Positions 18,517-30,089 of a stretch of 64,000 nt of DNA are shown piece by piece. The notes below the pieces were generated by a model. It was not told the origin of the DNA, made no database searches, and saw nothing but the letters and a program-made list of their open reading frames with translations. Position 1 is the stretch's first letter, and the number at the start of each line of letters is the position of its first letter. The translations under genes were made by a program, and so were the position numbers. The DNA comes from Tsukamurella ocularis. Its GTDB lineage: Bacteria; Actinomycetota; Actinomycetes; Mycobacteriales; Mycobacteriaceae. The stretch covers positions 62,001 through 126,000 of the forward strand of contig NZ_JANUCJ010000002.1 of NCBI RefSeq assembly GCF_024807615.1, read 5' to 3'.

Positions 18517-21500
18517 ATGCTCACCGTGCACCGGTCCGAACGCGGCGACGTCCTGCTGGACGCGCTCGCCGAGGTGCTCGCGGTGCCCGGCGCTGATCCC
18601 TTCGTCCCGGAACTGATCGCGGTCCCGGCCCGCGGGGTCGAGCGGTGGATCATCCAGGGGCTCGCCTCGCGTTTGGGCATCGCGGCGAACATCGATTTCC
18701 CCACGCCCGCAGCGCTCGTCGCAGACGCGGTGGGCGCCACCTCGGGCGTCGTCCCGGACCAGGATCCGTGGCGCGGCGAACGGCTCGTGTGGCTGGTGCT
18801 CGCCGCGATCGACGCGATGGCCTTCGAACCCGACGGCGCCGTGCTGGCGCGGCATCTGGGCGTGGTGGCGGAGGGCGGCTGGGCGGATCAGCCGGGGCAT
18901 CGGCCGCGTCGCCGGTATCCCACGGCCGAACTGTTGGCCGGACTGCTGCGGTCGTACGGCGCGAACCGCCCCGGCATGCTGGCCGCGTGGGCGGCGGGCC
19001 ACGACACCGACGGCCTCGGCGGCGAGCTCCCCGAGGACCTGGCCTGGCAGGCAGAGTTGTACCGCCGCGTTCGGGCGCTGGCGGGCGTGCCCAGCCCCGC
19101 GGAGCGCCTCGAGGAGGCGTGCGCCCGGCTGCGGAGCGAGCCCGGCGTCGTCGGCCTGCCCGGCCGGCTCTCGGTGTACGGCCCCACCCGGCTCCCGTCG
19201 GACCTGGTCGCGGTCCTCGGCGCACTCGCGGCGGGGCGCGAGGTGCACCTGTGGCTCCCGCACCCCAGCCCGGCCCTCTGGTCCGCGCTGTCCGACGGTG
19301 CCGCCACCGCCGGCCCGTTGCCCGCGCCGGTGCCCCGGATCGCGGCAGCGCCGGCCACGAACCCGCTCCTCGGGTCGCTCGGGCGCGAGGCGCGCGAGCT
19401 GCAGCAGCGCGTCGCGCCCCTCGCGGACGCCGACGTGCACCACGCGGCGCCGGCGCGCCCCGCGACGCTGCTGGGCGCCCTGCAGGCCTCCGTCGCCGAC
19501 GACGAGCCCCTGGCCGGGGGGCACGCGCCCGACGGCTCGCTCGAGTTCCACGCCTGCCACGGCCCCGCCCGCATGATCGAGGTGCTGCGCGAGCGGCTGG
19601 TGCGGCTGTTCGAGGACGATCCCACGCTGCAGCCCCGGGACGTGCTCGTCACCTGCCCCGACATCGAGACCTACGCGCCGCTGATCCGCTCCGCGTTCGG
19701 CCAGGCCGTGACCGGGATCGACGGCGATTCGGGCGAGCAGGTGCATCCGGCGCAGCGGTTGCGGGTGCGGCTCGCGGACCGGGCGCTGCGCTTCACCAAT
19801 CCACTGCTTGACGCGCTGGTCACCGTGCTGGAGATCGCCGACGGCCGCGCCACCGTGGCGCAGGTCCTCGACCTCGCCGCCACCGAGCCCGTGCGCCGGC
19901 GCTACCGGTTCGGCGATTCCGACATCGAGCGGCTCCGCGCCTGGGCCGGCCCGTCGGGCGCCCGCTGGGGCCTCGACGCCGCGGGCCGCGAGCGCTACGG
20001 CCTCGGCGGCTTCCCGCAGAACACCCTCGCCACGGCGCTCGACCGCATCGTCCTGGGCGTGGTCGCGGACGAGTCCGAGGGCGAGTGGCTGGGTCTCGGG
20101 CTGCCGCTCGACGACGTGGACTCGACCGACATCGACCTCGTCGGCCGGTTCGCCGAGTTCCAGGGCGTCCTCACCCGCGCGAGCGCCGACAGCCGCGGGC
20201 GGCGGCCCGCCCGCGCGTGGGCGGAGTCGCTGCAGCGGCTCCTCGGCGAGGTGGGTGCCGTGCCCGCCGCCGACTCCTGGCAGGTCACCCAGGCCGGCCG
20301 CGAGCTCACCGCCGCCCTCCGCGACGGCGCCGACCGCGACCTCACGCTCACCGAGGTCCGGGCGATGCTCGCCTCGCGGCTGTCGGCCAAGCCGACCCGC
20401 GCGAACTTCCGCACCGGCGAACTCACGGTGTGCACCCTGGTGCCGATGCGGTCGGTGCCGCACCGCGTCGTCGTGCTGCTCGGGCTGGACGACGAGGTCT
20501 TCCCGCGCTCCACCCGCTACTCGGGCGACGACGTTCTGGGCCGCACGCCCTGCGTCGGCGAGCGCGACCCGCGCGCCGAGGACCGCGAGCTCTTCCTCGA
20601 CGCGGTGACCAGCGCGACGGACCGGCTGCTCGTCTTCTACACCGGCGCGGATCCGGTCAAGGGCACCCGCCGCCCGCCCGCGGTCCCCGCCTCGGAGCTG
20701 CGCGATGCGGCGCAGGCCCTGCTCGCGGACCCGGCGGCCGCCGGGCTGGAGTTCCGGCATCCGTTGCAGCCCTTCGATCCCGTCAACTTCGACCCCGCGG
20801 CGTTCGGCCGGGGCGAGCCCTTCTCCTTCGACCCCGCGGCGTACGCGGGCGCCGTCGCCGCGCTGACGACGCCCGCCGCGCCCGAGCCCTTCCTGGCCGC
20901 GCCGCTGCTCGCCTCCGCGGTGGAGGACGTCGACCTCGACGCGCTGGTGCGGTTCTGCGAGCACCCCGTCAAGGCCTTCCTGCGGCAGCGCCTCGGGTTC
21001 ACGGTCCCCGACGCCGACGACGAGCTCGCCGAGACGCTGACCATCGCCCCCGACGGCTTGCAGAAGTGGGACATCGGGGAGCGGATGCTGGCGTCCGCCC
21101 TGGCAGGCGTGCCGCCGGAGAAGTTCGCCGCCGCCGAGGTGCGCCGCGGCACCCTTCCGCCCTTCGCCCTCGGCTCGGCGGTGCTGGGCGACATCGGCGC
21201 CACCGTCGCCGAGCTGGCCCGCGTCGCGGGGCCGCTCATGACCGGCGCCGCGACCACCGTCGACGTGACGGTCGACGTCGGGGACGGCCGCAGGCTCGTC
21301 GGCTCGGTGCCGGCCGTCCGGCCCGACGGGGTGGTGCGCGCCTCGTTCTCCCGGCTCGCGCCGAAGCACCGGGTGGCGGCGTGGATCGCGCTGCTCGCGC
21401 TGGCCGGAGCGGGCCACGACGGTGCGTCCGCCGTCGCGATCGGCCGGGCCAGGTTCCGCGGAGTGCTCACATCGCGCCTGCAGGTCCCGCCGGACCCCGC

Positions 21501-21831
21501 GGAGGTGCTGCGGTCGCTGGTCGACCTGCGGGATCGCGGGCAGCGCGAACCGCTGCCGCTCTTCCCGTCGGCGTCGGCGGTGTACGCGGAGCGGCGGCAG
21601 AACGGCGACGACCAAGCTGCCGCGACCGAGGCGGCGCTGCGCGCCTTCGACGACACCTTCGGCGATCAGGCGGACCGGTCGATCCGGTTCGCGCTGGGGG
21701 AGAACGCCTTCGCGGATGCGCAGGGCGCACCGCACGACGGCGAGACCGGCTTCTCCTTCGAGCGCAGCCGGTTCGGCACCCTCGCCGCTCGGCTGTGGGT
21801 ACCGATCCTCGCGTGTGAGGAGATGATCTGA
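18517..21831 (+). CDS. recC: Exodeoxyribonuclease V subunit gamma (RecC)
   Basis: 1104 aa, the usual RecC size. N-terminal helicase-like part (VHRSERGDVLLDALAEVLA; VPARGVERWIIQGLASRLG) lacks ATPase motifs, as in RecC, and a C-terminal inactive nuclease-like domain follows. It binds the displaced strands and recognises Chi in the RecBCD complex that processes double-strand ends for recombination. Start ATG 18517 has no SD. It overlaps recB by 1 bp (TGATG), starting the recC-recB-recD operon. Confidence 0.92.
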   Translation: MLTVHRSERGDVLLDALAEVLAVPGADPFVPELIAVPARGVERWIIQGLASRLGIAANIDFPTPAALVADAVGATSGVVPDQDPWRGERLVWLVLAAIDAMAFEPDGAVLARHLGVVAEGGWADQPGHRPRRRYPTAELLAGLLRSYGANRPGMLAAWAAGHDTDGLGGELPEDLAWQAELYRRVRALAGVPSPAERLEEACARLRSEPGVVGLPGRLSVYGPTRLPSDLVAVLGALAAGREVHLWLPHPSPALWSALSDGAATAGPLPAPVPRIAAAPATNPLLGSLGREARELQQRVAPLADADVHHAAPARPATLLGALQASVADDEPLAGGHAPDGSLEFHACHGPARMIEVLRERLVRLFEDDPTLQPRDVLVTCPDIETYAPLIRSAFGQAVTGIDGDSGEQVHPAQRLRVRLADRALRFTNPLLDALVTVLEIADGRATVAQVLDLAATEPVRRRYRFGDSDIERLRAWAGPSGARWGLDAAGRERYGLGGFPQNTLATALDRIVLGVVADESEGEWLGLGLPLDDVDSTDIDLVGRFAEFQGVLTRASADSRGRRPARAWAESLQRLLGEVGAVPAADSWQVTQAGRELTAALRDGADRDLTLTEVRAMLASRLSAKPTRANFRTGELTVCTLVPMRSVPHRVVVLLGLDDEVFPRSTRYSGDDVLGRTPCVGERDPRAEDRELFLDAVTSATDRLLVFYTGADPVKGTRRPPAVPASELRDAAQALLADPAAAGLEFRHPLQPFDPVNFDPAAFGRGEPFSFDPAAYAGAVAALTTPAAPEPFLAAPLLASAVEDVDLDALVRFCEHPVKAFLRQRLGFTVPDADDELAETLTIAPDGLQKWDIGERMLASALAGVPPEKFAAAEVRRGTLPPFALGSAVLGDIGATVAELARVAGPLMTGAATTVDVTVDVGDGRRLVGSVPAVRPDGVVRASFSRLAPKHRVAAWIALLALAGAGHDGASAVAIGRARFRGVLTSRLQVPPDPAEVLRSLVDLRDRGQREPLPLFPSASAVYAERRQNGDDQAAATEAALRAFDDTFGDQADRSIRFALGENAFADAQGAPHDGETGFSFERSRFGTLAARLWVPILACEEMI

Positions 21832-24800
21832 TGAGCGCGCGCGAACCCGTGCTGGGCGCCGTCCCCTTCGAGCTGACCGGCCCCCTGCCCGCCGGGCCCA
21901 CCACCACGGTGCTCGAGGCCAGCGCCGGCACCGGCAAGACCTACGCCATCGTCGGGCTGCTGGCACGGTACGTCGCCGAGGGCGTCGCGGAGCTGGGGGA
22001 GATGCTGCTCATCACGTTCTCCCGGGCCGCCACCCAGGAGCTGCGCGAGCGCGCCCGCGCCCGGCTGCTGTCCGTCGAGCTGGCCCTGCGCGACCCCGTC
22101 GCTGCGGCGGCGTCCGAGGACGAGCTGATCCGGCACCTCGCCACCGGCGATCCGGCCGAGATCACCGCCCGGCACCGCCGGCTGGTCACCGCGCTCTCCG
22201 ATTTCGACGCCGCCACCATCACCACCACCCACGGCTTCTGCCAGCGCATGCTCGACGCCCTGGGCCTCGCGGGCGACCTCGAGCCGGGCGCCGTCTTCGT
22301 TGAGGACGTCGACGATCTGGTGCAGGAGGTGGCGGAGGACGTCTACCTCGGCATGTTCGCCGGCCGTGAGCGCGCGCCCTTCTCCCTGGCGGACGCCCTG
22401 ATCTACGCCCGCACCGTCGTCGCCAATCCGCGCGCCGACATCACGCCCGTCGATGCCGAACCCGAATCGGAGACGGGGATGCGCGTCGACTACGCGCGGA
22501 TCGTGCGGCGCGAGGTGGACCGTCGCAAGCGGATGGGGCGCCTGCGCGACTACGACGATCTGCAGGGCCTGCTGCGCGACGCCCTCACCTACCGCGGGCA
22601 CGGGCACCGGGCCTGCGCCCGGCTGCAGGCGCTCTACTCGGTGGTCCTGGTGGACGAGTTCCAGGACACCGACCCCGTGCAGTGGGACATCCTACACGCC
22701 GCCTTCCACCGCACGAGCACGCTCGTGCTGGTGGGCGACCCGAAGCAGGCGATCTACGCCTTCCGCGGCGCGGAGGTCTACAGCTACCTCAGCGCCGCCA
22801 CCACCGCGGACCGGCACCAGGCGCTCACCGTCAACCACCGCTCCGACGCGCCCCTCGTTGACGCCCTGCAGCACCTGTACGGCGATGTCGCGCTGGGGGA
22901 TCCGCTCATCGTGGCCGGCTCCGTCGAGGCGCACCGCCGCACCTCCCGGCTCGCCGGTGGCGCGCCGCTGCGGCTGCGCCACCTCGGCTCGAACGGCCTC
23001 GGCCCCAAGACCCAGTCCGGGACCCCGTACGTGCGGAACGTGCGGCCTGCGGTGCTCCGCGACGCCGCCGCCGACATCACCCGCACCCTCACGGCAGGGG
23101 AGCAGCTGGAGACGGCGCCCGGCGAGAGCCGTGCGCTCCGCCCCGGCGACGTCGCGGTGCTGGTGCGGAAGAACGCGCACGTCGCCGAGCTGCAGGCGCT
23201 GCTGCAGGACTACGGCGTACCGGCCGTCGCCGCGGGCGGCGCCAGCGTCTTCACCACGGCCGCCGCCGTCGACTGGCTCCGGGTGCTCCAGGCCCTGGAG
23301 AACCCGGGCCGCAGCGACCGCGCCCGCCTCGCCGCGCTCACCCCGCTGTTCGAGTTCACCGCCCGCGACCTCGACGAGCGCGGCGACGAGCTGGTCTCCG
23401 CGATCAGCGGCCAGCTGCGCACCCTCGCGGGCGTCTTCGCCCGCTCCGGTTTCGCGGCGATGTTCGACACCCTCGCCACCCGCTCTCGGTTCGACGAGCG
23501 GCTGCTCGGCCGCGTCGGCGGCGAGCGGATGCTCACCGATCTGCGGCACGTCGCCGAACTGGTCCAGCACGCCACCGTGACGCTGGGCCTCGGCCTCGGC
23601 GCCGCCACCCGCTGGCTCGCCGACCGCATCGCCGACCCGGGTCTCGGCGGCACCGCCGACCCCGCGCGACGGCTGGCCACCGACACGGCCGCGGTCCAGC
23701 TGATGACCGTGCACGCGAGCAAGGGCCTGCAGTTCCCCGTGGTGTACCTGCCCTTCGGCTGGGACGACGGCTCCTTCGGCGGCAAGAAGACCTTCGTCTT
23801 CCACGACGAGAAGGGCGAGCGCCTCATCGACGTGGGCGGGGAGTACGCGCCCGGCTACGCCGAGCGGTACGCCGTCTCGCAGAAGGAGGCGGCCGGCGAG
23901 GAGCTGCGCCTGTTCTACGTCGGCGCCACGCGCGCGCAGTCCCGGCTGGTGCTGTGGTGGGCGCCCGGCACCACCACTCGTAGCTCGCCGCTGCATCGCC
24001 TGCTGTTCTCCGCCGACGTGGGCGGCGGCCGGATCCCCGCTGATCAGGCGCCGATCCCGCGCGACGCCGATGTGGGCCCGAGGCTGCGGGAGTGGGCCGC
24101 GCCCGTCGCGGCCGCGGTGTCGATCGAGGCGGTCGACCTCGCCGCTCCGAAGCCGGAGCCCTGGCGGCCCGACGACCGCGCCTACCCGGCTCTCGAACTG
24201 GGCCGGGCGGCGCGTCGGATCGACCCCACGTGGCGCCGCACCAGCTACTCGGCGCTCGTCGCCGACGCGGCCCACGGCCCGGCGGACGCCGTGCCCGACA
24301 CCGGTAGCGAGCCGGAGGAGCCGGTCACCGACGACGAGCCGACCGAGGATCCGATGGACGCTCCCGCCGAGGCGGGCGGCGCACCGTCGTCCCTGATGAA
24401 CGGGCTGTCGGGCGGCGCGGTCTTCGGAACCCTCGTGCATGAGATCCTCGAGCACGTCGACACCGGAGCGCCGGATCTCGCGGCGGAGGTGCTGGCCCGA
24501 TGCCGCGAGGCGGCCGAGTTCGGAGCCACCCCGGACGATCCGGCCGAGGTGGCCGCGGCGCTCGTCGCCGTGCTGCACACGCCGCTCGGCACCGGCGACC
24601 TCGCACACCTGACCCTCGCCGGGGTCGCGCCGGCGGATCACCTCGCCGAGCTCGACTTCGAGATCCCCCTGGGCGCGGACGACGGGGCCGCGGCCACCCT
24701 GTCGACGATCGCCGACCTGCTCGAACGGCATCTCCCCGCCGGCGATCCGCTCGCACCGTACGCGGAGCGGCTGCGCGAGGTGCCCGGCGCGGCGCTGCGC

Positions 24801-25184
24801 GGCTACCTCACCGGCAGCATCGACTCGGTGCTGCGCGTCGCGACGCCGGAGGGCCCCCGGTTCACGGTGGTCGACTACAAGACGAACCGCCTGGCGCGCG
24901 GCGATCTGACGACGGCCGACTACACCGCCGAGGCGATGGCGCGGGAGATGATCTCGTCGCACTACGTGCTGCAGGCGCTGCTCTACTCGGTGGCGCTGCA
25001 CCGCTTCCTGTCCTGGCGCGTGCCCGGCTACGCGCCGGCCACGCACCTCGGTGTCGTCCAGTACCACTTCGTGCGCGCCATGATCGGCCCCGACGGCCCG
25101 CCCGGCGCGGGCGTCTTCGAGTGGCACCCGCCGGCGGCGCTCGTCGTCGCGGTGTCCGACGCGCTGGCAGGGGGCGGACGATGA
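21831..25184 (+). CDS. recB: Exodeoxyribonuclease V subunit beta (RecB)
   Basis: 1117 aa. UvrD-type helicase: Walker A ASAGTGKTYAI near residue 29, motif II VLVDEFQDTDPVQW near 272, motif V LMTVHASKGLQFPVVYLP near 625 and GATRAQSRL near 700. The C-terminal RecB nuclease domain has the metal-binding VVDYKTNRL motif near residue 1014 after the upstream Asp in GSIDSVLRV. An acidic Pro/Glu/Asp linker at about 820-850 joins the parts. 3'-5' helicase and nuclease of RecBCD. Overlaps recD by 4 bp (ATGA). Confidence 0.95.
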   Translation: MSAREPVLGAVPFELTGPLPAGPTTTVLEASAGTGKTYAIVGLLARYVAEGVAELGEMLLITFSRAATQELRERARARLLSVELALRDPVAAAASEDELIRHLATGDPAEITARHRRLVTALSDFDAATITTTHGFCQRMLDALGLAGDLEPGAVFVEDVDDLVQEVAEDVYLGMFAGRERAPFSLADALIYARTVVANPRADITPVDAEPESETGMRVDYARIVRREVDRRKRMGRLRDYDDLQGLLRDALTYRGHGHRACARLQALYSVVLVDEFQDTDPVQWDILHAAFHRTSTLVLVGDPKQAIYAFRGAEVYSYLSAATTADRHQALTVNHRSDAPLVDALQHLYGDVALGDPLIVAGSVEAHRRTSRLAGGAPLRLRHLGSNGLGPKTQSGTPYVRNVRPAVLRDAAADITRTLTAGEQLETAPGESRALRPGDVAVLVRKNAHVAELQALLQDYGVPAVAAGGASVFTTAAAVDWLRVLQALENPGRSDRARLAALTPLFEFTARDLDERGDELVSAISGQLRTLAGVFARSGFAAMFDTLATRSRFDERLLGRVGGERMLTDLRHVAELVQHATVTLGLGLGAATRWLADRIADPGLGGTADPARRLATDTAAVQLMTVHASKGLQFPVVYLPFGWDDGSFGGKKTFVFHDEKGERLIDVGGEYAPGYAERYAVSQKEAAGEELRLFYVGATRAQSRLVLWWAPGTTTRSSPLHRLLFSADVGGGRIPADQAPIPRDADVGPRLREWAAPVAAAVSIEAVDLAAPKPEPWRPDDRAYPALELGRAARRIDPTWRRTSYSALVADAAHGPADAVPDTGSEPEEPVTDDEPTEDPMDAPAEAGGAPSSLMNGLSGGAVFGTLVHEILEHVDTGAPDLAAEVLARCREAAEFGATPDDPAEVAAALVAVLHTPLGTGDLAHLTLAGVAPADHLAELDFEIPLGADDGAAATLSTIADLLERHLPAGDPLAPYAERLREVPGAALRGYLTGSIDSVLRVATPEGPRFTVVDYKTNRLARGDLTTADYTAEAMAREMISSHYVLQALLYSVALHRFLSWRVPGYAPATHLGVVQYHFVRAMIGPDGPPGAGVFEWHPPAALVVAVSDALAGGGR

Positions 25185-26998
25185 TCACGACGGAGCCGAC
25201 GCTGCTGGAGACCTTTGCCGAGGCCGGGGTCCTCGGCCCCGCCGATGTGCACGTCGCCGCCACCCTGGGCCGCCTCAGCGGCGAGTCCGACGAGGCGGTG
25301 CTCCTCGCGGCCGCGCTCGCCACCCGCGCGGTGCGGCTGGGCTCGGTCTGCCTCGAGCTGTCCCGCCTGCGGGACGTCGCGGTCGACGGCGAGCGCGAGG
25401 TCGATGTGGCCGCCCTGCCCTGGCCCGAGGACGCCGCCGTGCTCGCGGGCCTGCGGCGCAGCCCGCTCGTGGTCGGCGCCGCGTCGGGGCCGCTGCGCCC
25501 GCTGCGGCTCGTCGGCGACGAGCTGCTCTACCTCGACCGCTACCACCGGCAGGAGGAGACGGTCCGCGCGATCCTCGACGCCCGCGCCGGCGCCGCCCCC
25601 GGCGTGGACGCCGCGCGCCTGCGCGAGGGACTGCGCGCCCGCTTCCCCGAGCCCGGTCCGGACCGGCAGCGGCTCGCCGCCGCGGCCTCGGTGCTCGGGC
25701 AGACGACGGTGCTCGCCGGCGGCCCCGGCACCGGCAAGACGTACACGGTGGCCCGGATCCTCGCGCTCCTCTTCGACCAGCACGGCCCGGACCTGCGGAT
25801 CGGTCTCGCCGCGCCCACCGGCCGCGCGGCGGCGCAGCTCGCGGGCGAGGTCCGCGCGCAGGGCGCGACGCTGGGCCTGCCGCGGGAGATCCCGGCCCAG
25901 ACGATCCACCGCATGCTCGGCTTCAAGCCCGGCAACGCCAGCAGGTTCCGGCACGACGCCAGCAACCACCTGCCCTACGACGTGGTGGTGGTCGACGAGA
26001 CCTCGATGGTCTCGCTGACCATCATGTGCCGGCTGCTGGAGGCGCTGCGGCCGGACGCGCGGCTCATCCTGGTAGGCGACCCGGATCAGCTCGCGTCCGT
26101 CGACGCGGGCGCGGTCCTGGGCGATCTGGTCGCGCGCGGGGTGACGACGGCACCGTCGCCGGAGCTCGAGGCGCTCCTCGCCGACGAGACAGGGCGGCCA
26201 GGCGGCGACGAGGCCGGTATCGACGACGCGGAGCTCGCCGACGCGCGCCGCGGTGTGGTGCGGCTGCGGCGCGGCCGCCGGTTCACGGGTGCGCTCGGCG
26301 AGCTGGCCGACGCGGTGCGTCGCGGCGACGCCGACCGCGTCGTCGAGCTGGCCCGCGCCGGCGGCGACGGTGCGATCGAGTGGTGCGAGCCGGACGATCG
26401 CGAGGGCCTGCGCGCCGACGTGGAACGGGCGAGCGCGGTCACCGTCGGTGCCGCGCAGCGCGGGCTCGCCGCCGAGGCCGCCACCGGGGTCCAGCTGCAC
26501 CGCGTGTTGTGCGCACACTCGGAGGGGCCGTCGGGCGTCACCCGCTGGGCGCAGCTCGCCGAGGAATGGGCGGGTGTCCGCGGCGGCGGCTCCGGCTGGT
26601 ACGCCGGGCAGCCCCTGCTGGTGACCGCCAACGACTACGACACCAAGGTCTACAACGGCGACGTCGGCGTGGTCATCGCGCACGACGGTGACCTGGCGGA
26701 CCTGCGCGCGGCCTTCGCCCGCGGCGGCGACGTCGCGCTGCTGTACCCGAACCAGCTGGTCGCAGTGCGCACCGTCTACGCGATGACGATCCACCGCAGC
26801 CAGGGCAGCCAGTACGAGGCGGTCTCCGTCGTGGTCCCGCCCGCCGATTCGCGGCTCCTCACCCGCGAGCTGCTGTACACCGCGATCACCCGTGCGCGGC
26901 AGCGCGTCCGGCTGGTCGGCGGCGAGGAGGCGCTGCGGGCCGGCGTCGAGCGGCAGGTGTTGCGGGCGAGCGGCCTCCGGGGAGACGCTGGGGTATGA
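25181..26998 (+). CDS. recD: Exodeoxyribonuclease V subunit alpha (RecD)
   Basis: 605 aa SF1B helicase. Walker A GGPGTGKTYTV near residue 181, motif II VVVDETSMVSL near 268, motif III GDPDQLASVDAGAVLGDL near 300 and motif VI region TIHRSQGSQYEAV near 538. The 5'-3' motor of RecBCD. Start ATG overlaps the recB stop (ATGA) and the 3' end overlaps the next gene's ATG the same way. Confidence 0.94.
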   Translation: MITTEPTLLETFAEAGVLGPADVHVAATLGRLSGESDEAVLLAAALATRAVRLGSVCLELSRLRDVAVDGEREVDVAALPWPEDAAVLAGLRRSPLVVGAASGPLRPLRLVGDELLYLDRYHRQEETVRAILDARAGAAPGVDAARLREGLRARFPEPGPDRQRLAAAASVLGQTTVLAGGPGTGKTYTVARILALLFDQHGPDLRIGLAAPTGRAAAQLAGEVRAQGATLGLPREIPAQTIHRMLGFKPGNASRFRHDASNHLPYDVVVVDETSMVSLTIMCRLLEALRPDARLILVGDPDQLASVDAGAVLGDLVARGVTTAPSPELEALLADETGRPGGDEAGIDDAELADARRGVVRLRRGRRFTGALGELADAVRRGDADRVVELARAGGDGAIEWCEPDDREGLRADVERASAVTVGAAQRGLAAEAATGVQLHRVLCAHSEGPSGVTRWAQLAEEWAGVRGGGSGWYAGQPLLVTANDYDTKVYNGDVGVVIAHDGDLADLRAAFARGGDVALLYPNQLVAVRTVYAMTIHRSQGSQYEAVSVVVPPADSRLLTRELLYTAITRARQRVRLVGGEEALRAGVERQVLRASGLRGDAGV

Positions 26999-27876
26999 CC
27001 GAGCGCAGGCGCGTCCTGATCCAGGGGGCCGGGGCGGTGTCGGCCGCGGCCGGCGTGCTCCTGGCGGGGACCGGCGCCGAGGTGCGGGCCGCGTCCCGCC
27101 GCGACGACGTCATCCTCACCGCCGTCGACCCGCGCGGCGTGGTGGCGCACGTGCCGGTGGTGCGGTACGCGGACGTCGAGCCCGGCACCGTCGACCTGCT
27201 GGTCCTGACGTCCGCGCCGGGCGAGCTGGACGACGAGGTCGCCGCCGCACTCGCGGCGTCTCGGCCGAGGGTCGTCGGCGTCACGAGCCCCGTCATCGGC
27301 GATGCGGCGATCGCGCAGCGTGTCTTTCCCGGCGCCGACGTGGCCACGCTCGCGCCCGGGCTGCTGTCGTTCGCGACGTCGCGCGGTACAGAGACCCGCG
27401 CCGAGTACTGGGTTCCGCCGCTGACCCCCGCCTTCTCCGCGGTCGCGGTCGAGGGATCCTCGCGTGACCTACCGCGTCGGCTCGTCAGGGAGTATCCGGC
27501 GGTGATCGGGCGCGTGCCGGCGCGCGCAGTGGCCGCCGTGGGGACGTTGATGGTGCCCTACGCGGCGGAACTCGCGGTCGTCGGCGGCGACTGGCCTACG
27601 TTCCTGCGGCGGCTGCGCCGGCCGGGACGTGCGATGGCGGAGGCGATGCGGGTGGACGTCGGGCTGCCGGTGTTCGCGCCGCCCGCGATCGTCGTCCGCG
27701 CGGTGCTGCGGCAGCTCTGTCGGACGGCACCGTTCGACTTCCCGAAGTTCGCGGGCAACCACTTCGTCCGGCATGCCGACCAGAGCCTGCGCATCCTCGA
27801 CGCCTGGCGGGCAATGACCCCGCGCGCCACGCCCGCCCTGGACTCGCTTCGTGAGGATCTCGCCGCGGCGCTGTGA
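26995..27876 (+). CDS. Ketopantoate-reductase-like NAD(P)-binding protein
   Basis: 293 aa. N-terminal Rossmann fold with VLIQGAGAVSAAAGVLLAGTGAEV (GxGxxG variant GAGAVS) and an ApbA/PanE-like layout; the C-terminal half is helical and less conserved, and the Lys/Glu pair of true ketopantoate reductases is not obvious. Function unassigned. Starts by ATGA overlap with recD, so it is expressed with recCBD, but a role in recombination is not implied. Its stop is 6 bp from the convergent c-subunit gene. Confidence 0.7.
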   Translation: MTERRRVLIQGAGAVSAAAGVLLAGTGAEVRAASRRDDVILTAVDPRGVVAHVPVVRYADVEPGTVDLLVLTSAPGELDDEVAAALAASRPRVVGVTSPVIGDAAIAQRVFPGADVATLAPGLLSFATSRGTETRAEYWVPPLTPAFSAVAVEGSSRDLPRRLVREYPAVIGRVPARAVAAVGTLMVPYAAELAVVGGDWPTFLRRLRRPGRAMAEAMRVDVGLPVFAPPAIVVRAVLRQLCRTAPFDFPKFAGNHFVRHADQSLRILDAWRAMTPRATPALDSLREDLAAAL

Positions 27877-27882
27877 TGCGAG

Positions 27883-29385
<1,503 letters not shown>

Positions 29386-29389
<4 letters not shown>

Positions 29390-30024
29390 GCGCGCACCCC
29401 GCGGGTGAAGATCTCGACCAGCGTCTCGCCGTACGCCACTGGGTCGTAGTCGACGCCGATCGTCCCCAGCCTGGCGAGGTCGGACGCCGCACCGTCGAGG
29501 GCGCCGCGCAGCGCCGAACCTGCCCGCACCGGGTCGAGGTCGGCCCGGAACTCGCCGCTGTCGACGCCGAGGGTGAAGATCGCAGCGGGGTCAAGCAGCG
29601 CGAGGTCGCCCTGGGGCGGGTTCGCCGCGGTGTCCTCGGTGACCGCCTCGTCGAATCGGCGGCCGTCGGCCGTGCGGTAGGAGGTCGCGATCTCGCGCAG
29701 CGCGACAGTCGCGAGGCGGTGCTCGGACAGGAAGGCGGCGTTGGAGCGTATGTAGGCGGCGAGCTTGTCGGTGGCCGTCTCCGCCGCGGCGACCGCGGGC
29801 ACGATGTACCCGGCCGCGGCGGTGAAGACCGCGGTCGTTACCGCCGCGACCAGCTCGTCCTTGGTGCGGAAGTGATAGAGCGCCACGGACTTCGCGATGC
29901 CGACGTGCTCGGCGATCTTCGCGACGGACGCCGCCGGGTAGCCGCGTTCGGCGATGACGGCGATGGCCGCGTCGACGAGTTGGGCGCGCCGCTGCTCGGA
30001 AGTGAACGTGTCTCTAGACCGCAT
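29386..30024 (-). CDS. TetR-family transcriptional regulator
   Basis: 212 aa. The N-terminal HTH is clear (RRAQLVDAAIAVIAERGYPAASVAKIAEHVGIAKSVALYHFRTKDELV, residues about 11-60), and the rest is a ligand-binding helical domain. First gene of a leftward operon with a glycosyltransferase and an AtpE-like protein. The start codon at 30022-30024 lies inside one of two 16-bp inverted repeats, so it very likely represses its own operon. Confidence 0.93.
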
Positions 30025-30050
30025 GGTCTAAACATAGACCGTACGGTCTA
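30015..30050. promoter_or_regulatory. Two tandem TetR operators
   Basis: TAGACCGTACGGTCTA (30035-30050) is a perfect 16-bp palindrome; TAGACCGCATGGTCTA (30015-30030) has the same 6-bp arms around GCAT, and its CAT is the start codon of the TetR gene on the minus strand. The centres are 20 bp (two helical turns) apart, which suits cooperative binding of two dimers. Confidence 0.8.
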
Positions 30051-30089
30051 GAGGTGTCCAGGTCCTTGGAGTCGTTGCAGGTGGGACGC

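Noticed and set aside
18238-21966. Very long open frame (over 1200 codons) on the minus strand opposite recC
   Set aside because: It is the antisense of recC, very rich in Arg/Gly/His without any domain, and contains no family motif; recC on the plus strand has clear homology and codon pattern.
22692-25127. Long minus-strand frames opposite recB and recD
   Set aside because: Same reason: antisense frames in very high GC DNA, low-complexity composition, no recognisable fold.
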